From assembly GCA_008729055.1 (NCBI GenBank), contig SDUX01000006.1, forward strand, positions 1,187,501 to 1,251,500: a stretch of 64,000 bases of DNA, given 5' to 3'. How positions within the stretch are numbered: position 1 is the stretch's first letter; every line of letters begins with the position of its first letter. A program made the position numbers and the translations under genes. Under the pieces are notes generated by a model that ran no database searches, was not told the origin of the DNA, and was given only the letters and a program-made list of their open reading frames with translations. Below, piece by piece: positions 20,935 through 31,100 of this stretch. Source of the stretch: Pyropia haitanensis. Taxonomy: Eukaryota > Rhodophyta > Bangiophyceae > Bangiales > Bangiaceae.

Positions 20935-22784
20935 TCCCTGGCCGCGCGCTTGGGCGGTTGGTGGCCCGTTGGGGAGCGGCCGCCGGGCGCCCACGGTCCA
21001 AGGGTGGCAGCCGTGCGCCGGCACGCCGCAGCCGTGTCGCGGGAGTGGACTTGGAGAAGGCGGCCGCGGGTGGGGGCGGCCGTGCGGCCGCCGCGGCCGA
21101 AACTCTTTTTGATGCGGAGATAAACCGACCGCCGACCGCCGCGCGGGGGGAGCGCCCGCCGCGACTGCCGTGCCGGCCGCCCCCGGCCGCCGCGGCGCAC
21201 GGCACGCCTCTCCGCTGGGCGTCCCCGCGCCGCTACCCCAGGTGTAACAGGCCACTGTGGACGCGGCACCGGCGGCGGCGCGGGTTCCCCAGCGCAGCAG
21301 CGACGGCAGCGTCCGCACCCTCCCCCCCCCCCGCTCCTAGCGCGCGTCCGCGTCCACCCCCTCAACAGCCCGCCTCGCTCTGGATGGCGGCGCGTGCCAC
21401 CCTGCACGCGTCGCAGCGGCTGGCGCCGCCCCCCCCCCCCACCTCCCCATCACCGCCGCGGCGCGCAGGGCTCCGCGGCGCGACACACGGGGGCGGAGGG
21501 GCCCAGACAAAGGCGACGGCCCCCCCCCCCCCCCCCCCGAGGTCTCGCTCGCGCGCCGCCGCGCGCCGCGCGTGTCGCTGCTCACCGGTGCCGCCCGTTG
21601 GGGTGGCCGCGACGGTGAGCGGCCGAGCGGGTCGGTTGGCGAGCGACACAGGCACGAACGCCGCGAGCGGTGGCGCCCGGCGGCTGGCTGTGGGGCGGCG
21701 CGGGGGGGGGTGCGGCGGCGGCGGGGCGGCAGGGGTGTTGTGAGCCGCGAGGGGGTGTGGCCAGGCAAACAACAACAGCAGCGTAGACGCGCGCTGGTCG
21801 CAGTGCACCCGTCGTGTGGGACATCCGCCACGCGGGTTCCCGTGGGGGCAGGGCACGCCACGCGCTGGCGGGGAGGGGGGGGGGGTCAGCTACGAGCTGG
21901 CAGGGAAAGCGGGAGCGACGCGGGCGGGACTTTACCGAGCAGCCCGGCCAGGGGCGGCCTGCACTGGTGGGTTGCCGCGGCCTGCGGCCACCGCGGGTGA
22001 CTGCGGTGCGTACGGGAATGACCACGTCCGCGGAGGGGGGACGACGGAGCGGTGCGGTCCGCGCACCAGCACCACCCCTGATGCGGTAGTGTGTGGCTGC
22101 AGCACGTGGTGGCGTGAAGGGGATACGCGGGCGCCCCCGCGCGGCGGCACGTAGCGGAAGAAAAAGGAGCAAGGAACGGCACGTTGGGGGGAGGAAACAG
22201 AGAAGCAGTGCGTATGGCTGGGGTGAGATCGCAAACAATCCGATAGGCGTCGGGGCTCGTCGCTTGGGTGCCACCGCCGACGGGGAAGCAAGGGGGAGCA
22301 CAACAGTGACCATGGCGGTGGCGGCGCGAGGGGACACGGGAAAGAGGGGAGCGCGCAGCAATGACGGCCCAAGGGGACAAGGGAGAGGGGGGACGCGCAG
22401 TGGGCATCTGGCCGGCCAGCCTCTGCTCTAGGCCCTGTGTGGGACCGATAGAGGTGAGCGGCGCAGGGAGGCGGGTGCCGCCGCCCTCCCCCACGGTCAG
22501 CACCCGAGCACGGCCCACCATACGCCCCACTCGGGATACGGACGGTCAACATCACGCTGCGCCAGAGTGCCGACCCCGAGACAACAAAGTGAACGGCCAG
22601 GCCAGCACCCACGGCGCATTCTTGTGCACTCGTTCCCTACGCGACAGCCCCCCATCCGCATCGCCCGCACTCCCACCCGCCCCCCCCCATCCCCTACCGC
22701 TCCACCCACAACCCCCCCCCCTCTCCTTCCCCCACCACCCCCTCCCCCCCCCCCCCCCCCCCGCCCGCGCCCGCACCGCCCCCC
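20935..22784. other. Convergent intergenic region
   Basis: Lies between the DUF262 gene and the membrane-anchored protein gene. Open frames on both strands are Arg/Pro/Ala-rich without motifs. Bases about 22090-22330 are less GC-rich and purine-rich on the plus strand. 22660-22765 is almost pure C/T, including an uninterrupted C-run. No gene called. Confidence 0.4.
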
Positions 22785-23716
22785 TCAAAACCGCAGCAAG
22801 AAAAACACCACAAAAATAAACGCGGACAGCGCAAAGATCGCGACGAACGAGAGCGTAAAGTTAAACATGAACGCGCCGAGCGCCCAGGCGGCCTTGCCGA
22901 GCAGCACCACCCCCACCGCCGAGACGGCCGCCCAGCCGACCGCCTCGGCCTGGTCCGCCGCGGCGCCCTGATCCCGCGTCAGCAGCACGCCGCCGGGGTC
23001 GGACGCGCGGCCGACGAGCGGGCCCTGCCGCGGGTCGTCGTCCTCCCACGGCACGACGGGGTCCGCGTCGGCCGCGTCCCACGCCGCGGGCGGCACGTAC
23101 GTGCGCGTCAGGGCGCCGCCGAGCATTTCCTCCTCCTCCTCCCCCCCCTCCGCCGCCGCCGCCTCGTCCGCGTCGGTGGTGGTGGGGGTGGTGGCGCCGG
23201 CAGCGGTGGTGACGGTGGTGGCCCCGTCGGCGGCGGCGGGCTTGGCCTGCCACCATAGGGGAGCCGGGGGCACGGCGCCCCGCGGGGGCTCGTCGTCCAC
23301 CAGCACCCGCAGCGTCACGCCCGAGCGGAGCGCCGCCTCGGCGGCCGCGTCCTCATCAGCCGCCGCGGCCGCCGTCGCGGCCGCCGTCGCCGCGTCGGCG
23401 GGGGAGGCGGCGCGCCGGCCAAGGAGGCTGCCGAGGCTGGCGGCCCACGCGGGGGGGGGGCGGGGGGGGGGCGCGCCCGCGGCGGCCGCCCCCCCCGTGG
23501 GCGCCGCCGCCGCCGCCGATGACGACGGCGACGACAAGGGCGATGCGGTCCCCGCTGGCGCCGCGCCGCCGCCGGCGGCGGCCGTCGCGCCCCCACCCGC
23601 AGCCGCCGCCGCGGCTCGGCGCTCAATCGACGCGCGGAGGCGGGCGAGGAGCGCCGCGCGGGGGTCCCACGCGCTCCCCATCGACGCGCCATAGCCCGGG
23701 GGTGGGCGCCCCCCCA

Positions 23717-23761
<45 letters not shown>

Positions 23762-24094
23762 TGCCGCCGCCGCCGCCGCCGCGGCCGGCCGCCCGTGCCG
23801 CCGCTGCCGCCGCCGGCGCACCCGCCGCGCCGTCGACGGCGTCCGCATCCACGAGCGACCGCGCCCAAAAGTACGCCTCGTCCCGCTCGTCTGGCTCCTC
23901 TGGCTGGTACAGCCGCTCCGCGGCGAGCAGATCCGCCCGCCGCTCCTCGGGCGTCCGCCGGTCGACCGCCGCCGGCGGCAGCCGCGCGCGCGCCGCCGCC
24001 GCCGCCGCCGTGCCGGCGGTGCCGGCGGCGCGGCCACCGACCGCGCCAGACGCGGGGCGGTGTCGGCAGCCGGCGGGGGCGCCCCGGGGGGGGA

Positions 24095-24155
<61 letters not shown>

Positions 24156-24473
24156 GCCGCCGCCACCGCCGCCGCCCGGCAGGCCCACCGCGGGCCAGCC
24201 GGTGATAAACGCGGCGGCGGCGCGGGTGCGGCGGCGGCAGGGACGACGGGCGGCGGTGGCGGTGGCGGCGGCGGTGGTGGCGGCGGTGGCGGTGGCGGTG
24301 GCGGTGGCGGCGGCGGCGGCAGCGGCGGCGGCCGCCGCCGCCGCCGCCGCCGCGGCCGTTGCCGACGGGGTCCTTGCCAGCCGCTGCCAGCGGCGGCGGT
24401 CTGCCGCCGCTGGCAGACGCCCCGCCCGCGCCGGCGAGACGGTCGTTGCCATGGAGGGAGCGGCGGCCGCCAT
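22785..24473 (-). CDS. Unidentified protein with C-terminal membrane anchor
   Basis: 562 residues, no intron seen. I do not recognise the family. The N-terminus (MAAAAPSMATTVSPARAGR, then RRRWQRLARTPSATAA) is basic, Ser/Thr/Ala-rich and free of acidic residues, and could be an organelle leader. A long Ala/Gly repeat follows. The middle has a compact charged segment, EERRADLLAAERLYQPEEPDE then AYFWARSLVDAD (about residues 180-215), and later MLGGALTRTYVPPAAWDAAD and PWEDDDPRQGPLVG. The last ~50 residues make two hydrophobic helices (AVGWAAVSAVGVVLLGKAAW and FNFTLSFVAIFALSAFIFVV) and end FFLLRF, so the protein is probably anchored with its C-terminus in or just across a membrane. The ATG at 24473 precedes a second Met seven codons later. 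It is head-to-head with the RING gene. Confidence 0.6.
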
Positions 24474-25385
24474 CGGGCGGGCGGGGGCGGCAGCCCGCTG
24501 CGCGGCCGCGCCCGCCGATGCGCCGCGGCGGCCGGTGCGGCGGCGGCGGGAAAAGACACACACGGCCCGCGCGCGGCGGCGCGGCGCGCGGTGGAAGCGA
24601 GCCCGCCGCGCCCCGCCCATCCCCGCCGCGCGTGGACGCCGGCGCGCCCGCGCTGTCCTACTTGTCCATGGGAAAGTAACGCAGATCCCGCACCAGTCAT
24701 TCCGTTGACACAATGAAATACTTTGGGGCCCCGACATCCGCTCGTGCGTGGAAAGTAAGCACCGAGCACGGACAAGTCGGTTTTTCCGTCCCAGCGGGAC
24801 ACCCGCCGTGCGCTCATCGTCGGCGGCACACAAACAAACCGTATCGGCGGCACACAAACAAACCGTATCGGCGGCACGTGTCGGGTGCAACGTCCGCCGC
24901 CACCGCAGGGGGGCCGCCCACCCTCCGCGACCGTCGGATCGCGGCCGCACGCACCTCGCATCCCCCCCCTCTGGGTGCAAAAAAGCGGCTGCCCGCCCGC
25001 CTCCCCAGGGCGCGCCCGCGGCGGCTGCCGCTGCACCAACCGTCCCCGCCCCCGCCGCCGCGCGCGCACACGCCGCGTCGGTGGCCGCCGCCGCCAGCCG
25101 CGCGGCGGCGGCGGCGGCCCAGCCCAGCCGGCGGCCCCCCTCCACGCCGCCCCCCCCCCTCCCCCCGCCTTGCACCCGTGCGCCGCCCCGCCCACCCGCC
25201 GCTCCACGCCCGCCGCTCCACGCCCGCCGCTCGACGCGCGGATGGGACGGCGGCGGCGGGCGGGCGGCCGCCCCCCCCCCCCCCCCCCCCCCCACCAGCG
25301 GTGGCGTTCACCCGCAATCCCCTCGGCCACCTCCGCCGCTGGAGGCACCGGCGGCGGCGGTGGGGCGGCACCGCCTCGACCCGCC

Positions 25386-25428
<43 letters not shown>

Positions 25429-26166
25429 TGCCGCCGCGCGGGGGGGCGCACGGCGGCGGGCGCGGCGGTGGCGCCCCCCCCCGTCACGGGCGCGTGCGCC
25501 ACCCACCCCCCCCGCCGCTGCGCACGCGCGCCTGGCGGCGGTGGCGGCGGCGCCCATCTGGGCGTGCAAAAAACACGAAGTAGAGACGAAACGCACAGCC
25601 GCCGCGACCGGCACTGCCAGTTGGGGGGGGGGGGGTGGGGGAGAGAAGAGGAGGGGGGGGTGGCCGCGGCGCCGTCGGCGGCGCGGCGGAGCCACGGGCG
25701 CCACGCGCTGCGGCACGTGCGCTCCACGCCTCTGCCGCCGCTACAGCCGCCGCCGCCGTCGCCGCCGTCGTTGCCGTCGCCGCCGTCGCCGCCGCCGCCG
25801 TCGCCGTCGCCGCCGCCGTCGTCGCCGTCACGGTCCGACGCGGGACGTCAGCGCGCGCGGCACCCACGCGCGGTCCCCCCCCCCCCCCCCCACCTCGGCC
25901 ACCGCGTCGCGGCGGCCGCGGCGCGCCGAGGCGGCCGCGGCGACGCGTCCGCGACGCGGGGCGGCGGTCCCCCCCCTGCCGCCCGGTCCCGTTTCGGGCG
26001 TCCCCCCCCCCCCCCCCCCCCCTGCGCGGTGTCTGCTCGCCCATCCCCCCCCCGCCCCCCCCCCCCCCCTCTGCGCGCTGACGCGGCCTCGGTTGGCCAC
26101 CGTGCTGGCGTGGCCGCCATGGACGGCGGGACGCGTCGAGGCGGCAGCCGCCGCTGCCGCGGGTGT

Positions 26167-26198
<32 letters not shown>

Positions 26199-26281
26199 TG
26201 GTGGTGGCGGTGGTAGCGGCGGCGGCGGCGGCCACCCCCCCCCACCCCGCGGCCGGCACGGTCGCACCCGCGGCGGTGGGC
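24474..26281. other. Divergent intergenic region with short tandem repeat
   Basis: Bases 24660-24880 are less GC-rich and likely hold the shared promoter. 25555-25620 is a second dip. Between about 25700 and 26280 some frames read as Ala/Val-rich hydrophobic stretches (for example near 26145-26235) that may be 5' parts of the RING gene, but frames change at C-runs and no start could be fixed. Confidence 0.35.
24821..24877. repeat. 24-bp direct tandem repeat
   Basis: Two identical copies of a 24-base unit beginning cggcggcacacaaacaaacc, at 24821-24844 and 24845-24868, then nine bases of a third copy. It lies in the divergent promoter region and could contain a repeated binding site. Confidence 0.9.
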
Positions 26282-26911
26282 GCCCGCCGCCACCGCCGCC
26301 ACCGCCGCCGCCGCCGCCGCCGCCATTGCCGCCACCACCATCCCCGCCACGGCCGCCCCCGTCGCCGTCGCCGCCCTTGGCGGCCACCCCCGCGGCTCGG
26401 TTCCCGCACCGGCAGCGGCGGCGGCGGCGGCAGCAGCGGCGGCGGCCGCCGCCGCCGACGCCGCCGCCGCCGCCGCCGCCGCGGAGCGGCGGCCGCCGTC
26501 GCCCTCGGCCGGCGGGCCGTGGGCGGCGGCGGCCGCCGCGCACACGGTGCGGCAGGTGACGGCCCGCCGGTCCGTGTCGCTGCCCAGCATCCTTGTCGCG
26601 TCCGCGGCGGCGGGGGTGGTCCTCCTCGGCTGCCTCTGCTGCTCCCGCCGCGGCTGGTGGCTGCCGCGCGTCACCACCTCACGGCTGGTGCCGGCCGCCG
26701 TGCGGCGGGCGGCGGCGCGGCTGGCCGCCGCCGCCGACGCCGCCGCCGCCGCCCGCGCCGCCGCCCGTGCCGACGCGGCCAGCCGCCGGGGTGGGGCGGC
26801 CGCCGCCGCCGGTGGGGGGGGGGGTGCCCCCCGCCGCCACCCCGCCTGGGCGCCAAGGCCGCCGCCCGCATCTCGGCACGGTACGCCATCCCGCCCCGCC
26901 GGGCGGTCGAC

Positions 26912-26961
<50 letters not shown>

Positions 26962-27051
26962 CACCACCCCCCCACCACCGACGCCGACGGCGTCGTCGCG
27001 GCGTCGGGCGGTGTGGTCGACGCGGCCACCGGCACGGCCGGCGGCGCGGAC

Positions 27052-27083
<32 letters not shown>

Positions 27084-27755
27084 CGCCGCGGCCGCGCCCG
27101 TCACGGACGACTGGACGTGCGCGGTGTGCCTCGACGATGGCGACGCGTCCGTGTCGGGCGTGCACGCCATCTCGCCGCTGTCCCGGCTGCCGTGTGGCCA
27201 CGCCTTCCACAGCGTCTGCCTGCGGCAGTGGCTCGCGCGGGGGCGCCGGCCGGCGTGCCCGTGCTGCAACGCGGACGTTGCCGCGCTGGGGGGGGGGGTC
27301 TCCACGGAGGAGCTCCCCGTCGGCGGCGCTGGGGGGGGGGGGGGGGGGGGGGGGGTGCCGCCGCCGCCGCCCCCGCCCGCCGCGGCCGCCGGCCGCCGGG
27401 TGGCGCCGCCGCCGCCGCCGCCGCCGCGGCGGCGGCGGCGGCCGACGCCGCGGCGGCCGCCGCCAACGTGCGGATGCCCGCCGCTCCGCCGGCCGCCGCG
27501 GGGGTGGTGGCCGGCCGCCACGGGGGGTTTCCCGCGTGTGCGGGCGGCTGGTGTGCGTGTGGCGGCGGCGACGGGTGGGGCGGCGCGGCTGGCGCGGCGT
27601 GTGGGTCCCCGTCTGGGGTCGGCGAGGGGGGCAGGGGCAACGCTGGGGGGGGGCTGGGGGGGGGGGGGGGGGGGGTCGCCGCCGCCGCCGCTGGCGTGCC
27701 GCCGCCACCCGCCGCGCCCGCGGCGGTGGCGGTGGCGCTGGGGGGGACCGCATGA
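26282..27755 (+). CDS. Membrane RING-H2 E3 ubiquitin ligase, reading frame broken
   Basis: Three parts lie on one strand in different frames. (1) VSLPSILVASAAAGVVLLGC, a membrane helix followed by CCSRRGWWLPR, near 26575-26665. (2) GAKAAARISARYAIPPRRAV near 26850-26905. (3) TDDWTCAVCLDDGDASVSGV then LPCGHAFHSVCLRQWLA and PACPCC, near 27108-27272, a complete RING-H2 domain (C-x2-C...C-x-H-x2-H-x2-C...C-x2-C). The tail returns to the first frame (NVRMPAAPPAAAG) and stops at 27755. The changes coincide with G11 at 26814-26824, C7 at 26967-26973 and G25 at 27331-27355. A helix plus a C-terminal RING-H2 is the ATL-like plan: a membrane ligase that recruits an E2 in the cytosol. The 5' limit is uncertain. 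Confidence 0.62.
27331..27355. repeat. G25 homopolymer
   Basis: 25 consecutive G inside the RING gene, immediately after the RING domain. The reading frame of the conserved part and that of the plausible C-terminus differ across it. Confidence 0.8.
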
Positions 27756-28102
27756 CGCGGTCGTCTGGTCAATGGTGCGAATGGTTCCATCTGTCACGAC
27801 GCATCGTCCGACGCTTCTTGCCCGCCGGGGGCGCGCCCGCGCAGGGCGGGACCCAAAAAGGCAACAACAAAAATCAGCCCCCCAGTAGGCCACCCGACAA
27901 CAGTTGTTACACAGGCAAAAAAGGGCGAGACGTGCCCTCTCCGCCGTGGAGGGGGCCGGGGCCGTACTAAGGGAGAAAATGGAGGGGAGGAAGGGAGGGA
28001 GGGGCGGGGGGACGCAGGGGCCGCAACAGATGCTCCGCTATCCAGAAAACACGCCACAGCGGGCGGTCACGCCGGCCGCGGCGGCTCGCCGCCGCCCCCA
28101 CC
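27756..28102. other. Convergent intergenic region
   Basis: About 350 bases between the RING gene (+) and the malectin protein gene (-). Less GC-rich than its flanks, with A-rich bits near 27855-27925. No gene seen. Confidence 0.4.
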
Positions 28103-31100
28103 TCAGCGGGCGGCGTAAAAGTAGTCGGGCCCGACCGACTGCGTCGACACCCCCCCGCGGACGACAAACACGCGCACCGCCCGCGAGCGCTCCCGCCCCG
28201 GCGGGACGGTGCAGGTGAGCGTCGAGCCGTCCGACCCGACCGCCGTGACGCTGGCGCAGGGCATCCCCCCAAACACCACCCGCGGGAGGCCACCGCCGGC
28301 CGCGGCGGGCGCCCACAGCCCGACGCCCGTCAGCGTGACGGTGTTGCCGCCCGCCAGCGGCCCCCGCACCGGCCACACGGACGTGAGGAAGGGCGCCCGC
28401 GGCGTCGGCGCGCGCGGCTGCAGCAGCAGCACCCGCCCCTGCATGACCTGCGGCATGACCAGCGCGCCGCGGCGGTCCATCGCCACCGACAGGCCCGACG
28501 TGTCGGCAAAGACGGTGGGCGGGCCGACCAGCTGGGAGGTGCTCGCGTTGATGGCGAGGCGGAAGAGCTTGCCGTCGCCGCCAACCGCAAACTTGGACGC
28601 GATGACGTCGGCCTTGAGCTGGAACGCAAACGTGTTGGCCGTGTACTCAATCATCCCGTCGGTCGACGACTCGACGCGCCCGAGCGGCGCGTTGTACACG
28701 CCTGGGATGTCCGTGTCGCCGTCTTGGAACACGCACTGTCGCGGGTCGGTGCGGCCGCGCCCCCGGTGGGGGTGCCCATAGTAGCCATTCTCGACCACCT
28801 CCACAATCTTGTCTGGCCGGTTGTCCTCGACCGTCTGCGTCGTGCAGCCGGAGGAGATGGGGCCAAAGTTCGCATTCATCCCATTGTCCGTCGCAAACAG
28901 GCGGCCGCTCGAGTGGCGGATCATGCCAAACGAGTTGCGCAGGCCCGACGCCCACACCGCCACGTCGTCGCCCGACGTCTTGACCGCCAGGTCCGGCCGC
29001 CGCTCCTGGTCGTACGTGACGGTGCCGTTAAAGTCGGGGCGGCTCAGCCGCGCGACTACCGTCGCCGCCGACAGGGGGTTCTCCGGGACACCCCCCATCA
29101 GGTCGTCGGGCAGCGACACGCCCGCGTTGGTAAACGAGCCCACCTGCATGAACAGGTCGCCAACATCGTCAAACGCCATCGCATTGATACCGTGGTCGTG
29201 CTGCGACACGGGCAGGCCCGTGATGACATCTCCCGTGAGGCCAAGGCAGTAGCCGCCCACGTCCTCCTCGAGCGTCTGGACCTTGCCATTGGCCCAGCCG
29301 GCAAAGCCGTCGAGGCCCTTGCTCTTCCAAAAGATTGTCGAAGACGACACGTACACCCGCACCTTGTCCCGACCCGCGTCGGCCGGGTTGAACGCGATAC
29401 CCAGGATAGACCGGTCGGCGCCTACCTGCGCCGACTGGCACGAATCGGTGACAGCATACGAATCCGAGACGGTCAGCGCAAACACAAACCCGTCCATGGT
29501 GGTCAGGTAGTAGCGCAGGTCGGGCCCAATGGCAATGGTGGTGGCGCTAAACACCCGAAAGACGCTGCCATCGGGGTTGCGCAGCACGTCCTCGTCAAAC
29601 ACAATCGGCGGCGCCACCGAGTTGTTGTACAGGAAGGGCACCTCGTTCGACGCCCCAGACGTGGTGAGCACCCCCAGTGACACCCGCTCCTGCGCCGGGT
29701 GCTTGGGCACCCGGAACGTCAGCGCCGTCTCGGTGGCAGACTGCAGGTCGCCCCCCGCCAGGATGTGCTCTGCCGCCGAGCCGGTCAGCCGGACAGCCGT
29801 GCCGCGGCGCGCATCCGACCCGACCACCAGCCCCGAGCCGGTGATGGTCAGCTCCGCGCCGCCCTGCACCACAGAGCCCACCAAGGATAGAGCGTGGATG
29901 ACGGGCTGGATGGTGCGGGCGTCATAGCCGAGGAGGGAGGAGGCGACCACGGCGGGCTCCGCGTCGGCCCCCACGGGCATGGTGCTGGGGGTGGTCCCCA
30001 CCGTGGCGTCGCCGTCGTCGTCGCCCGCGTCGTCGGCGCCGCCGAGGCCCAACAGCGGCGGCTCACCCGTGCCGAAAAAGGACGACGCGCCGCCATAGTC
30101 CGGGCCAAACGTGGCGAGGTCGGGGCGGAGCCACTCGTCCAGCACCCGCGGGTCCGTCTCTGGCGCCGACGCCTGCCCCTGCCGGGTCGACGCGGGGCCG
30201 ACCTCGCGGATGCGGAGCTCCAGCTCCGCCTCGGTGCTGTTGGTCGACGGCTTGGCGTAGAGCAGCTCCAGCGACGTCACCCCCGTCGGCAAGTCCACTG
30301 TCGCCGACTCGGCGACGAGGCTCCCGTCCGCGCCCGTCGCGTTGAGTGCCAGCTTGCCGCCTAGGTAGAGCGCCACCCGCGCAGCCCCGTGGGTGACGCG
30401 CAACTCGTACGTACCCGCTCCGGGCATGCGGAGGACACCGAGAAAGCGGGCGGCAAACGGCCCCGCCTTGAACTGGAACGGCGGGAAGTCCGCCAGCCCG
30501 TGAAACGCAATGCCCGGCGTCGGCGCACCCCACGACGGGCGCTCCGCCAACGGGGCGTCCCGAAATACACCCCCATTGGGCCGAAGGGGCATCGGCACCA
30601 CCGCCGCTGCGGCCGCCGCCGCCGGGTCGTTGGCCCCGTCCGCCACCCGCACGGTCCCGTCGCTGGCGGCGGCGGCGGGCAGGGGGCTGGGGGCCCCTAT
30701 CGGCTTGCCATCGGTGGTGCCCTCTGGCTGCTCCCCCGCGAGCGCGGCGGCCATCTCGGCACTCGTCATCAGCCGCAGCTGCCCGGCGGCCGTCTCCTCC
30801 AGCGGGTAATAGTAGGCGTAGAGGCCCGGCAGCATCGGCGGCAGCACCGTCACGGTCGTCGTGTCGGTCGCGTTTTGGCCCGTATTGTCCGTGACGGTGA
30901 GCTCCACCTTGGTGACACCCAGAGGGAACTTGGCCGTCACCACCGACTGGTTGCCCCCAAACGGCGCACCCGTGTCCGCGTTGGCCCAATAGTGCCGCAC
31001 GATGGAGCCCGTCACGACGGGCGGCCCCGCGTCAAAGTAGTGGCTGTGGCTGAGGCTGCCGTCGAGCATCACCGCCGCCGCGCCCGCGTCGTCATAGTCA

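Noticed and set aside
24100..24180. GCC/GGC triplet arrays as CRISPR-like repeats (also near 6121-6170, 26910-26965, 40110-40175, 41150-41215)
   Set aside because: They are uninterrupted trinucleotide runs without spacers and lie in eukaryotic coding or leader sequence.
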